DNA of 64,000 bases from Actinernus sp. WN-2022 (lineage: Eukaryota; Cnidaria; Anthozoa; Actiniaria; Actinernidae): NCBI GenBank assembly GCA_030867875.1, contig JAOWCC010001634.1, positions 133,697,593-133,761,592 on the forward strand, in the 5' to 3' direction. Positions 1-10,466 of the stretch are shown piece after piece; the first letter of the stretch is position 1; every line of letters starts with the position of its first letter. The notes beneath the pieces are model-generated. The model was given only the letters and a program-made list of their open reading frames with translations. It was not told the origin of the DNA and did not search any database. Both the position numbers and the translations under genes were made by a program.

Positions 1-233
1 GACCTCGTGTTCATGACCTCGTGTTGTAGAAACAAAATGGCGTCGATGTTAAAATATTTAATGCGCCGGCGCATATTTTAAGTGGTACATGTAGGGGTCT
101 GGGTACAAGAATTGGTGTTCGCGGGCGCATTTACACTTTCTAAAGTTTTTTTATGAAAAATAAAGAAAATTGAGGTCGGAGACATTTCTCAGGTCGGGCG
201 GGGACGCTAAACAAGTATTTTTTTATCTGGCCT
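1..233. other. Unassigned non-coding DNA
   Basis: No gene or element is recognised here. A short direct duplication (gacctcgtgtt) lies at the left edge. Confidence 0.4.
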
Positions 234-556
234 TAAGTTTCCAATATGCAAGCATGATGTCCGCAGGTTTGTTTTATTTTTCTATTTTTCTGCCCAAACA
301 AAGCCATGCATTGTTAGAATTTTAATGAATTGGCGCGCCAGTGAACACTCTCCTATGATTGGTCAATGGCAAATGTATTGTCTGAATTCCTTTTAAATGT
401 AACATTACGTCACTTTCCAGGATATGGAAAGTAACATCTGCTTGGTCCATAACACAATGGGCTGTGCATATTGGAAACTAATTAAGCGCTCGGGTAAGCA
501 GACGTTACTTTTTTCTTCGAATTTATGAGTGAAAATTACGTCTGCATCGTAGGCTA
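234..556 (+). mobile_element. MITE family A, copy 1 (left end missing)
   Basis: This copy aligns with the complete copies at 38478-38850 and 49728-50121. It shares the TTTCCAATATGCA block, the gaattggcgcgccagtgaac block, the ggatatggaa block and the terminal cgtctgcatNgtaggcta sequence. The left terminal inverted repeat is absent, so it is a truncated non-autonomous DNA transposon. No coding capacity. Confidence 0.7.
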
Positions 557-747
557 GGCGGAATGTAAAGTGCACACAATTCAGAAGTAAAGGCGGTGGA
601 ACTAATGCAGCTTACCATGTAGTTTATGCGTCCAATTAGACATTGTTAAAATGTTTGTTAATTCAGTACAAACTTGAGGGGTATCATATTTCATACTAGC
701 CTTAATTAGCCTCTCCCTCGGCTCTGTCCTTGATTTTCTCTTGACAT

Positions 748-945
748 CAAGTAAATTTGAAACGTTTTATTTAGGGAACGAATCGGTAGGTGGTACTCAG
801 ATTCATGGTTTTTTTTAGAATATTAAAATATAAGGACAACCTTACATTTCAATTCGTAGATCAGCATCGGCCAGGGGGTAGCGGTATACACAGACTATAT
901 TTTAAAAATTACCCAAAATACCCAAATATACCTTCAAATACTGGT
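748..945 (+). repeat. Dispersed repeat, left member of inverted pair
   Basis: About 200 bp that matches 6985-7195 in inverted orientation. Shared blocks include aagtaaatttgaaacg, ttaaggacaacc, cgtagatcagcatcg and ccagggggtag. The pair brackets both receptor genes. It is probably an unnamed interspersed element. Confidence 0.6.
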
Positions 946-1008
946 CATACGCTGACTCGCATACCTAGTATGGGAGATGTACGCTCCTGGTAAATGGGCT
1001 CGTGATAT

Positions 1009-1164
1009 ACAGTCAATGCCAAAAAGGTTGTCCAGCAGAACATAATATAATACTATAATATCCATTGTTTTGGCCTATTGTCTTGGTCTAGACAATAGCC
1101 CAAAACAATGGATATTATAGTATTATATTATGTTCTGCTGGACAACCTTTTTGGCATTGACTGT
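1009..1164. mobile_element. TA-embedded palindromic MITE, family 1 (complete)
   Basis: This is an almost perfect palindrome of 156 bp. The arms start ACAGTCAATGCCAAAAAGG and meet at an 8-bp loop (1083-1090), with about one mismatch seen. It is flanked by TATA and, on the right, by a (TA)n tract. A single-arm relative lies at 53509. TA flanks and CAGT-type ends suggest a Tc1/mariner-type MITE; this is inference. Confidence 0.75.
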
Positions 1165-1165
1165 A

Positions 1166-1170
1166 TATAT

Positions 1171-1206
<36 letters not shown>
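1166..1206. repeat. (TA)n microsatellite
   Basis: An alternating TA tract directly abuts the right end of the palindromic element at 1009-1164. Confidence 0.85.
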
Positions 1207-1208
<2 letters not shown>

Positions 1209-1248
1209 ACAAAAAGTACTTTCATATGCTAATAATTTGTTCTTTTAA

Positions 1249-1855
1249 AGGAGAACTGAACCCTACATCAATCCGACTACTATAGAAACTTGTATTCAAT
1301 TCACTCTTTTCGGCCATCTTGGATTCAAAGCGAGGCAATCCTTTGTTTTTGCCAGGTCAGCCTCGTAGTGAGGGATAGTCAAAATGAGGCTCACCTGGCA
1401 AAAACAAAGGATTGCCTCGCTTTGCATCCAAGATGGCCACCAGGTGAAAAGAGTGAATAGAAATAAGTTCTGCTATTTTTATTTCTTTGTTGTGCACGTC
1501 TCAAAAGAGGAAATACGTTTTGAAGGTCGAAAAATAGCCGATGCTCCGCTAATAAAACTAGTTTGTGTGGTAGCTCAATTCAGTGCTTTTTCCCCCGTCT
1601 CGTACGATATGCATATCAAAGAAAAACAACACACCTACAGCAGAAAGAAAGCACAATAGTGCGCAATTATGAGTCCGGCGTTAGTCCATCTATTCAAAGC
1701 CGACAACAACATGACAAAACCAATTTATTCCCGATTTGCAAATTATTTTCCTTTCCTTTCACGTAAAACACAGTAAAATAAGTGTTGGTATGAGTCCGTT
1801 TTCATGTTTAGATCTACTCATTGAGCTAAAGTTCATTTTAGGCTTCAGTTCTCCT
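1249..1855. mobile_element. TTAA-flanked inverted-repeat element (piggyBac-like MITE)
   Basis: The terminal inverted repeat AGGAGAACTGAA is flanked by TTAA at 1245-1248 and 1856-1859. The TTAA target duplication is the hallmark of piggyBac. An inner palindrome occupies about 1299-1458 (arms attcactctttt, ggccatcttgg, gcgaggcaatcctttg). There is no transposase; the short open frames inside are by-products of the palindrome. Confidence 0.65.
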
Positions 1856-2287
1856 TTAAAAGATCTATTTCAATAACGAACCACAGTCTGTTGACAAACA
1901 GGAATCTGAAATTAATAAGATGAAATGTAATTAAAAGTCTTGTAATATTGTTCTCTTTGTATAAGACATTGAAATCCTCAGTCAACACTAGTTACCTCAG
2001 TTAGTTTATGGATTAATGAATAAGTCTAAGCTGCGGGAATCGGAAAACATCACCTTATTCACATTGGCGACTCTGTGAGTCTTGATCATCTGAGGAACGA
2101 ATTGTTTCACACGGCTATGGAAACGATTTGAACATTTAACTGTTTGCAGTTGAGAATCTTTCTTTTCCTCCAGTTGAAACAATACTCTGAGCCAACAAAC
2201 AAGCGAGAGGCTCTATAGCAGTCTCGATATCAAGACTGAAACTATAGTTCCATCGAAAGCAGCTAGAAGAAGAATAAAATATCTACC

Positions 2288-3274
2288 ATGCAAGCATCTG
2301 AGATAATCAATATCTCGAACGACACATTGAATACATCGCTTCCACAATCTCAGTGCTACATGTTCATGAACACAGAAACGGAAAGAATTACAACATCCAC
2401 GGCATTCTCTCTCGTTGGCTTACTTGTTTGCGTTGGAAATTTCGCCGCCCTCACTGTTTTCCTCAAGAAAACATTTCTCGTCAGGAAATCTACCTATCTT
2501 CTAGTAAACTTGACAATCGCTGATTTTTTAGTTACGTTGCCAGTCATCTTAATGGCAATATTAATTAATCTTCCACAAGAACGCTCTTCCACACAGCTTT
2601 TAGTGTTGATAAAAATTTTCTCTAGACTACTTTTGCTCTTCGTCTCTTTGCTTTCCTTAACGCTCATCGCAGTCGAAAGAGCATATGCAGTACTGTGTCC
2701 TTTTCGCCATCGATTGGCAAAGACGAGCCATTACTTTGTGACGATTGCTTTAACTTGGATTGTACCATCTTTTTATGTTTGCTTTGCGGTGCTATCGCGC
2801 TTTTACGACAAACTTATTGTGCTTGTTGTTGTAGAAATGTTATCAGTGATGTTAATTGTCACCTCCTATACAATAATCTGGATCAAAATGAAGTTTTTTA
2901 AACCTTTACATTGCCAGAGAACATTAGAACAGAACAGTAAACTCTCCAAAACCTTGTTCCTTGTGACCGTATGTTCGCTGCTAACCTGGCTACCCAAGTA
3001 CATCGAGCTGTCATATAGGATGATCAGTGGGAAGTGGTGTTTCAGCAATTTTGACCTATATATATACACTGCACTGGATTTGCTAGTGTTTAGTAATTCT
3101 TTTGTAAATTTAGCAGTGTATACTTTACGGATGCCTGCATTTAGGAAGGAATTAAAAAATAATGTTTGTTGTGTCAAACGAAAAAACAATTCGACACAAA
3201 GGTTGAATGTCTGTGAAGGCGTGTTTGAGGTGAAAAGAAACGATCCTTCCTTGATTATGATGAACCGACTTTAA
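2288..3274 (+). CDS. Rhodopsin-like (class A) GPCR, intronless
   Basis: A 328-residue seven-helix receptor for the plasma membrane; ligand unknown. The extracellular N-terminus has three N-glycosylation sequons (N8, N11, N15). Helices lie at roughly 36-60 (N51 of GN), 70-94 (NLTIAD, D79), 105-130, 149-170 (W157), 175-199, 221-243 (TWLP, W234/P236) and 255-280. The E/DRY motif is ERA (130-132) and NPxxY reads NLAVY (274-278), so two activation motifs are diverged. No cysteine is seen at the expected top of helix 3, so the usual disulfide may be missing. The start is the first in-frame ATG and leaves a normal N-terminus of about 35 residues. One exon, a poly(A) signal 50 nt after the stop, and a second unrelated-looking receptor downstream fit the large intronless GPCR sets of cnidarians. 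It is clearly class A; the subfamily cannot be assigned by eye. Confidence 0.88.
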   Translation: MQASEIINISNDTLNTSLPQSQCYMFMNTETERITTSTAFSLVGLLVCVGNFAALTVFLKKTFLVRKSTYLLVNLTIADFLVTLPVILMAILINLPQERSSTQLLVLIKIFSRLLLLFVSLLSLTLIAVERAYAVLCPFRHRLAKTSHYFVTIALTWIVPSFYVCFAVLSRFYDKLIVLVVVEMLSVMLIVTSYTIIWIKMKFFKPLHCQRTLEQNSKLSKTLFLVTVCSLLTWLPKYIELSYRMISGKWCFSNFDLYIYTALDLLVFSNSFVNLAVYTLRMPAFRKELKNNVCCVKRKNNSTQRLNVCEGVFEVKRNDPSLIMMNRL

Positions 3275-3323
3275 ATCTTAGTAGGTTCAAATTATTTGTC
3301 CTTTAGTATAGATAAATAATTGC

Positions 3324-3329
3324 AATAAA
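3324..3329 (+). promoter_or_regulatory. Poly(A) signal AATAAA for the 2288 receptor
   Basis: A canonical AATAAA 50 nt after the stop codon at 3274, consistent with a compact intronless transcription unit. Confidence 0.5.
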
Positions 3330-4701
3330 ATATCAACATCTAGCAATCAAGGCTACACAATCTGGAAATGATTTGTTATATATTAACCATCTGGTACTGA
3401 CGTGGTGTAATAAATAAATAAAAAATATTAAGAAGAAACTAGTTCTTACAATGTATTTTTTTATGGTACTGTACTGGATGTACATACCAAAACAAAAAGG
3501 GTAAAATTTATTTGGGCTACTGCCAATATACACATTAGTATAAGGCTCCAAATAAAATCATATGTCTCTCTGTCTATCATCATTACATTGACTAGGGGAG
3601 AGGGGTACGTTTATTTCTTGATAAATTGTCAAGAATGTAGAGATTAGGGTATTAATTGTTCGAGATAGCATACAGGTGACAAATGTTCCAAAACCGTTTG
3701 GCCACGGTTGTAGCCCCTGGACTTCCCTAGCTGGCAGTGTGGACGTTACGGTTTCACCCCTCTATTATGTTTGGTAGGGGGATGGGTCAGATTATACCTT
3801 GGTATACCTTGGTGTACCTTGGTTTCATATTCAAATGCTCCGACCCCCCACCCTCCCCTCGAGTGTATTTTAAGGAAACACTCATGCACATATATAAGCC
3901 ACACCTCCAACTGTTCAAGTCGCATTCATATTATCGCATCTACAATGCGCGCATTAAATTGTGCCAGAAAGTGCAGGAAAATGCGCATCCGAGAACCTGA
4001 AATTCATATTGTTTCGGCGAATCCTGCCCCCGACCCCCCAAGAAACGCGGTCCTCAGCTGGGCGTCGGATGTAGCTGCTTCCAGTTCTTACTTGCTAGTT
4101 CAAATAAAGACTGAGAACGCTTGAGAACTACTTAGTGCTGTCTTGAGAGAAATCTCTCCTTAGTAAATTTGGTAAAAAAAACATTTCCTGCACTACATAT
4201 GGGCAGAAAAAGTGTCCTGCAAAGTAAAAATGTCCCCCTTCACTTTTCCAATGGTCCGCCCCTAACTAAAATCTTGCCATTTGGTCAATTGGTGTATTTA
4301 TTCAGGAACCTTAGATTTCCTAAACTGAAATATTGTTGGAAAAGATGAAGGACATCATTTAGATATCACATGTGACTTAGCTTTAAGATCCCACGCCACT
4401 CAGAGCTTCAATTAAAGGAAAAATAAGACTCCAGACTTGCCTTTTCGGTTTTATATTGCCTTGCACGGAAGCTTGTCTGGGTTCTTTCGATCTTAGCTTT
4501 GACTGAGTAATATTATAATACTACATGGTTTGGTCATGCCAGCGCCCGATGATATACGCAGAATTCATTAGCACCTAGTGCCGTTTTATTCTCTTCCGCG
4601 CTTGCATATTTACGAGTGTATATCAGGCTGTTCGGTTACTTAGAGTAATTGCAATAAGCCCGTGAAACAAAATCTTCATATAGTCTATTAGTGAAATAGA
4701 G
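3330..4701. other. Intergenic DNA, nothing recognised
   Basis: Two overlapping frames of 87 and 117 codons (3737-4124) have low-complexity, proline-rich content with no domain. No promoter or RNA gene is recognised. Confidence 0.4.
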
Positions 4702-5030
4702 GATATTACATGGCCGCGCGGAGATACCGATTTTATCTTCGAGTGTTGATGAAATATCTTACGAGTGAGCGCAGCGAACGAGTAAGATACTCATCAACAC
4801 GAGAAGATAAAATCCGTATCTCCGCGCGGCCATGTAATGTGTTCTGTTTAATATATAATTATTGATGAAATACTAGTTTCAATCTCTTACTAAAAAGGCT
4901 AGAAATCTTTGAAATCGAGTCATATTTTCAAAAGTGATATCTTCACGTGTGAAGATATCATTTATATCTTCACGTGTGAAGATATCACTTATTAGAAAGA
5001 AATATACACTGGTATTTCATCGAAAATTAT
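4702..5030. mobile_element. MITE family B, copy 1 (two palindromes)
   Basis: A palindromic core at 4702-4840 (arms attacatggccgcgcgg and cttcgagtgttgatgaaa) is followed by a second inverted repeat at about 4859-5026 (gatgaaatactagt). Inside that are two copies of the short palindrome gatatcttcacgtgtgaaga. A related copy is at 31671-31920. No coding capacity. Confidence 0.65.
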
Positions 5031-5985
5031 ATGTTAAAACAACATATCTCATGGCTCATGTGTAATCTTCTTCGCTTGTTCAATGTTTGTTGTTCATTAT
5101 TCGTTGTTCAATGGTAATTTTTCTAATGGTGTATATATTTTTGTTTATGCCATGTATCCGAATATGTTTCAAACGTGTATGTGAGACGTATTCATCCGAA
5201 AAATGTGACTGTACATTATGTATATGTTGTGTTGTAACTCAAGGCGGACAGTTTTTTTAAAAAAAATTAACATATAATGTTCTAGTGCTTGCCTCAAGAG
5301 CACCAGGTGCTCATCTACGAAGCTCACACTACCGTTACAATTTAAAAATTTACAACGAGTAAGGTAGAGAAAAGGAAACGACTTATAATAATAATAATTA
5401 TAATAATAACAGATAAAGCAAGAAAACAGAAAGGCGGACAGTTCGAGTCGGCCTAGAAATAAATGCAGTAAAAAGAGTAATTTTAGAGATATGTCTCAAA
5501 GCAACGACTCAGTGGTCAGCTTGAGTTCCACACGCTTGAAAGATCAAAAGTTTGGCTAAGCATGTTGTAGGGAATTTAATCTGACTTCGTGTATAAAGGC
5601 CATTTCACAAGTTCAACAGATGTTGGCCGATGTTGAAACCGTTTGACAATGGCGGAAGGAACTACGAGGAGAGTATTCAAAACTAAAGTGTAAATTGGAC
5701 GACAAGTGCCCACTTAGGATAAGAGTTCAGCCAAGTCCTGAATTGTTTTTCACGGAACATAATCATTGGATACAACCTGGCCATTAACATTTGTATTTTG
5801 ACTAAAAAGAGGCGGACGAGGTTGATTGTGTCATTCGGCCATCGACCTAAAGAGCTCCCCATATGAGTTATATCGAATTTATCTGGCTGATTCGCCTAAC
5901 CCTTGCCATTCTCATAGTGAATCCAGCCTAGGGAAACCATCTTTTTTATAAAGAACAATGTGCGGTTTTTGAGATTCCTCCTGCT
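5031..5985. other. Intergenic DNA upstream of second receptor
   Basis: Nothing is recognised apart from an imperfect (TAA)n tract around 5387-5410. No convincing TATA box or exon. Confidence 0.4.
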
Positions 5986-6834
5986 ATGAAATTAGTCATT
6001 TTAATAGTAGGAATCATCATCGCTTTCCTTTCCTTTCTAGCAGTGTCGTCTAACCTGACAGTATGTGCATTGGTACTCGCTAGAAAGAGACTTCGAACTT
6101 GTACCAACGGCTTCGTAGTTTCACTGGCTGTTTCTGACATCCTAACTGGTGGAATTGTCCTTGGGATCATATCTGGTCTTGCTACAAATTCCCTCTCGGT
6201 TCGCTGTATCTTAATCGTGACTGGTCTATCAGGGATTGGTAACCTCTGTGCGGTGACATATGAACGGTACTTGGCTGTCTTCAAGCCATTTCAGTACAGA
6301 AACCGCGTTAAGTCATATTTCTTGAGAGTTGTCCCACTTACGTGGATCGTGTCCGTCTTGGTGACTCTTGTACTATTCCTTTGGTCAAGCCGAATCTCTG
6401 ATGTATCCGATATTATTCTTATAGTACGATGTATGGCAGTCTTGCTCTTCTGTGCTCCAATTACTTTTATTTTCCTCGCCTACGCCTTTATTTACTACAA
6501 GCTAAGAAAACAATCCAAAAGGGTACTAAACTTACAAGCGGGAAGAGGGAGTATGGTTTCTAGCAGGAGAAGAATACAAGAGATAAAGATAGTGAAGATA
6601 TTCTTCACTGTGACTTTTCTGTTCTCTGTGGGTTGGTTTCCACTTACTATCTCCGCCTTGGTACCAATGGCGCGAAGCACTCGATACGTGATGTATATGG
6701 TCTCCTGTTGTGGAATTATTATTTCATCAATCATGAATCCTTTACTGTATAGCTTCGTGAAGCAGGATTTTAGGCGAGAATTGAAAGGTCTTTGCAAGAA
6801 AAAAACAGCAGTTAGGACACTAAGGGCCAGATGA
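5986..6834 (+). CDS. Rhodopsin-like (class A) GPCR, intronless, short N-terminus
   Basis: A 282-residue seven-helix receptor. Conserved marks are N23 in helix 1, SLAVSD with D51 in helix 2, ERY (93-95) ending helix 3, W120 in helix 4, P158 in helix 5, GWFP (216-219, in place of CWxP) in helix 6 and NPLLY (251-255) in helix 7, followed by an amphipathic DFRREL helix 8. The third loop (about 173-203) is basic (KLRKQSKR, SRRRIQEIK), as expected for G-protein contact. No in-frame ATG lies upstream between 5944 and 5985, so helix 1 starts almost at residue 1 and there is practically no extracellular N-terminus. That suggests a small ligand bound within the helix bundle. Its motifs are much closer to consensus than those of the receptor at 2288, so the two are not recent duplicates. 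Ligand and subfamily unknown. Confidence 0.88.
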   Translation: MKLVILIVGIIIAFLSFLAVSSNLTVCALVLARKRLRTCTNGFVVSLAVSDILTGGIVLGIISGLATNSLSVRCILIVTGLSGIGNLCAVTYERYLAVFKPFQYRNRVKSYFLRVVPLTWIVSVLVTLVLFLWSSRISDVSDIILIVRCMAVLLFCAPITFIFLAYAFIYYKLRKQSKRVLNLQAGRGSMVSSRRRIQEIKIVKIFFTVTFLFSVGWFPLTISALVPMARSTRYVMYMVSCCGIIISSIMNPLLYSFVKQDFRRELKGLCKKKTAVRTLRAR

Positions 6835-6984
6835 GGCTCGAGGGATAGACTGTTTGACGCTTCCTGAATCTACCAGGGTCGGTCAGGAGTTTTGAGTATA
6901 CAGTAGTTTTACATTGAAATATGGAAATTTAGTATATTTAAACTTTGTAATGTTCTGGTATAAAGTATAACTGCAAGATTTTGA

Positions 6985-7195
6985 CACATGATTTGAATGT
7001 ATTTTGAGGGTATTTTGAGTAATTTTTAAAAGGTATTATGGGCCAGTATATATACCACTACCCCCTGGTCGATGCTGATCTACGAATTAAAATGTAACGG
7101 TTGTCCTTAAAACACATGTATCTCAGTGCCGCCGACCAAATAGTTCCCTAAATAGATTGTAACTGAATATAACGTTTCAAATTTACTTGTTGTCT
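6985..7195 (-). repeat. Dispersed repeat, right member of inverted pair
   Basis: Reverse-complement match to 748-945 (see that entry), with small indels. Unknown family. Confidence 0.6.
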
Positions 7196-8455
7196 ATAGT
7201 GTCTTTCTCTCACATTTGAGAGTTTTGTATACCAAAAAAAGGCCTTCTCTGGGACCTGAACTCCCCCACCCCCCGAGGGTGACTCCCTATATGCTCATCG
7301 TACCTTTTAGGGGTTAAAATGCGTAGTTCGGTACAAGTTGGGGTTTTCAGTTTGAAACTTACACAGTTGTGATCATCGTGGTACCTTTTAGGGTATTACT
7401 TTTAAAATTGTCATAAAATAAAATTATCGTTTCATGATTTCTTGGCCTGGCTTCGCGTCCTGGTATTTTCACAGGCAACGGGTAATTTGAACCAGGCCAA
7501 CAGAACAAGATTCTGGTACATTTCTAATCGGGGTTCCTTTAACAATTTCCGCCAAGTATCCCCGTTGATTCCACCGTTCAGCGATTAGTCGATTGAGCAC
7601 AATGACTTGGTTCTCTGAATATCCTCGAAAAAACACGATGAGGTGTCAAATTCCTTCGGCACTAGTTCGTCACTGCTCCCGAAGAAAGCCGTTCAACTAA
7701 GGCTAATTTGATGAAACCCCGGTCGGTACATGCCCTGCAGGTTAGCTGCAGAAACCGTCGAATTTGACTACTTACAAAGCGAGAGAGTAAGCGATGGGTC
7801 GATCAAATGAGTGCTAGAGGAATGTGAGAAAGGGTTCCTGGATATAAAATGCTGAAAGTTTTGATTTTCGAAGAATGACGAGGCCTGAAAGACTCGACAC
7901 ATGGACTAATGGCGTCTCGTGTTTCCTGTCTTCTCAATATTCATATAGGGGAGGAGAAAAACCCCAAAAGTGTCTCAAACCAGAAATAAACACATCAGTA
8001 ATGAAGAATAACAACTTCACAGCACACAGGTAATATTTCATGACTTTATTGATCATTTTAGTGCAGTTAGATTTTTTCTAAAAATTCCCATACATTCCTT
8101 GTAAAAATCATTAGCTTGGGCTGCCTGTGCACAGACTGCAAATATGATCTTTAGAATTAGGCGTTAGATTAAATCTTGAAAATATTGAGATCGGCACGTG
8201 AAAATGAAAATTGTCACCTTTCTCTGAACCACACGTCAATTTTCGCGCCAGAATATTTAATTAGATTCGAATCAAGTCAAAAGAGGGCGTCTTGTGGCAA
8301 GTCTAACATTCACACAGACATTCACACAACGCACAAACACACACTACGCACAGATACATATACGCAAACATATATTTACATACATACGTATACGGGAATG
8401 TCTACAATAAGGAAATAGTATCTGAGGCTACTTTATTTTTATTATTAGGATCAAA
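7196..8455. other. Intergenic DNA with CA-rich tract
   Basis: No gene is recognised. A degenerate CA/ACA-rich simple repeat occupies about 8296-8395. Confidence 0.4.
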
Positions 8456-8865
8456 AGGAGCCCATTGCCAGGAGCGTTCCTATGTCATGGGCTGGGCCCT
8501 CAGGAGTAGATGTGGCTATATTTAGAATTGCTGTTTTTCACTTGACGTCATAGCCGCTATGTTGGTGCCCTTAAACAATAGATTCCGCGTTAACTTCTTT
8601 TGTTGGGGCACCAACATGGCCGCCATGCCCTTTGTCATTTGAATCTCTGGGGATTGAGTGAAAACCAGCAATTCGAATTCCCGCGTTGAAAGTGAGAAGA
8701 ATGATAATGAATAATAATGAGAAGTGACGTTAGCTATCTGATTGGCTAAGACGACATGGCCTTTGTTTATTTCGCGCGAAATGCAATTCTAAATATAGCC
8801 ACATCTACTCATGTGCTGGGTACAGACCCAATGGGGAAGATGGACGCTCCTGGTAATGGGCTCCT
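8456..8865. mobile_element. Inverted-repeat element with nested palindrome
   Basis: Outer arms are at 8456-8541 and about 8780-8865 (aggagcccattgccagg; gtagatgtggctatattt; tagaattgc). An inner inverted repeat lies at about 8560-8630 (tgttggtgccc / ggcaccaacatgg). A diverged copy of the inner part follows the tRNA-derived repeat at 52025-52165. A short match to the right arm is at 968-1000. Confidence 0.6.
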
Positions 8866-8952
8866 GTCAGTGCCTAGTCGACGTTACAGATGCAATTGGA
8901 ACAGGTCAAACAGTCTGTTAGCATTTCGTCAATCGAGCAGGCATTCCTTTAG

Positions 8953-9172
8953 CCTGCCTGCAGGCTCTGGTTAATTTGGGGTTCCTGTGGTGGGACCCAG
9001 TGCAAGAAACATCCCCCTGATGCGGTCCTGGGGGAAGTAGTCACGAGCCTACTCGGAGACGATATCGAGAAGGAGGTAGGGAATGCGGTGTCGAAGATCT
9101 TAAAGCAAAGATCGCCATCATTGATGTACCCCCACCACAGGAACCCCAAATCAACCAGAGCCTGCAAGCAAG
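8953..9172. mobile_element. Short inverted-repeat element with an apparent captured 134-bp fragment
   Basis: Arms of 42 bp (8953-8994 and 9131-9172; core caggctctggtt, ggggttcctgtggtggg) differ at about three positions. Between them, 8996-9129 duplicates 9322-9455 with four mismatches in 134 bp and in the same orientation. The arms have no counterpart at the second site. This looks like transduplication of a sequence by a MITE. Confidence 0.6.
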
Positions 9173-9321
9173 CTAGCACTCCTTATGTTACGCCAGTTGG
9201 CGGCTCGACTTCGTCCAGTATTTGACGCTTACGCTTTAATCGGAGCCTTGCAGCACTTGGAAGAGCTTGCCAGGCGAGCTAGGAGGATATGCGCAAGCAA
9301 ACAAATTTGCGGCGGTCTTCG

Positions 9322-9455
9322 CCCAGTGCAAGAAACATCCCCCTGATGCGGTCCTGGGGGAAGTAGTCACGCGCCTACTCGGAGACGATATTGAGAAGGA
9401 CGTAGCGAATGCGGTGTCGAAGATCTTAAAGCAAAGATCGCCATCATTGATGTAC
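9322..9455. repeat. 134-bp duplicate of the captured fragment; possible source
   Basis: 97% identical to 8996-9129. On the plus strand it lies in an open frame (9267-9497) whose shared part reads CKKHPPDAVLGEVVTRLLGD. Copy 2 has no stop there and the sequence looks protein-like, but no domain is recognised. The fragment is preceded by CCCAG and could be an exon. Real coding status is unknown. Confidence 0.45.
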
Positions 9456-9699
9456 AGAGACACTTGCATCTTATGGAGGAAGCGACACGTCGAGTGAGCG
9501 TCAGTGGACTGGGCGCCAAAGACAGCATGTGAATATTATAGACGCTTTAAATGTCAAAGAAATTGGCATATTGCCCGTTAAAGAACTGACAGTTGTAAAG
9601 CCGGTCTGGACTTCTCTTTAAGATGTATAGGGTTTATGGATAAGAATTTAGACAATTAAGAAGTAAAAACATTTCCCGTGTTTCTATACAGTTTCATTA

Positions 9700-9879
9700 G
9701 AAACCAACTAGTGTTCTATCACGAATCCTGCAATATGATTGGCTAAGCTACTCAGTATCTATTCTGTGATAGATAGTGAGCAACGAAAAAGTCGATTTTC
9801 AAAAGCAAAACAATGGCTGCCAAGTCGGCGTCAAAATGTGAAAATGTTTCAGTTTCAGATTGAACTACTAGTTGGTTTC
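9700..9879. mobile_element. Small MITE with 13-bp inverted ends
   Basis: Ends GAAACCAACTAGT and ACTAGTTGGTTTC are exact inverted repeats bounding 180 bp that contains a cctgcaatatgattggct segment. No coding capacity. Confidence 0.5.
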
Positions 9880-9984
9880 TACAAAAACAATTAGACTACT
9901 CGCTCTCAGTTTCTATGGCTGATAGTTGACTCGTAGCTACGTGTCTCCGGCGTCAGCTATTAAGCAATTATTGGAGGAGGTTGA

Positions 9985-10095
9985 GCGTGATAGCGAAAAT
10001 TATCAAGACAGAGGTCTGTGTTATCTGCCGAAGCCGAAGCCGAAGGGTGGGGCTTATAACACAGACCGAGGTCTTGATAATTTTCGCTATCATGC
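9985..10095. mobile_element. Palindromic MITE
   Basis: The arms GCGTGATAGCGAAAATTATC and its complement close on a loop of imperfect GAAGCC repeats around 10028-10050. Only about one arm mismatch was noticed. Confidence 0.65.
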
Positions 10096-10186
10096 GAAAA
10101 CCGAATTTAATAATTGTTTTATTATACATTTTAAGCTCAAGTTTTAGCAAAAGAGAAACTCTATCGTAAACGAAGCTAAATGAAAC

Positions 10187-10235
10187 TCCGCATCGCGCAG
10201 AATTCTATTGTTCTCGGCGACATGTACTTACGGCC
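10187..10235. mobile_element. Terminal fragment related to the 44037-45771 element
   Basis: The sequence gcatcgcgcagaattctatt then ctcggcgacatgtacttacg matches the reverse complement of the right end of the element at 44037-45771. The other end was not found nearby. Confidence 0.45.
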
Positions 10236-10466
10236 GAGAGGTTAAAGTGAGGACGGAATAATTATAACATTGCTAATTACTCGGGCCAGGCCTTTGGCCG
10301 GCTCGAGTCAGAAATCGCAAGTGTCTTTTTTTTTTTTCCGTGTCGAGGAATTTCGCCCCCAACCAATCAGATTGCGCCTACTTTGGAAGTTCTTTTCACC
10401 ACCGTACCAATCAGATTGCACTGTGCTGGTCACGTGTACAGTGGACAACTTTCCAGGTTTTTCAAG

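Noticed and set aside
3737..4124. Two overlapping frames of 87 and 117 codons
   Set aside because: Different phases of the same stretch, no domain, no splice structure and poor initiation context.
5946..6284. 112-codon minus-strand frame
   Set aside because: It is antisense to the well-supported receptor at 5986-6834.
8296..8395. Threonine/histidine-rich coding sequence
   Set aside because: It is a CA-rich simple repeat read as protein.
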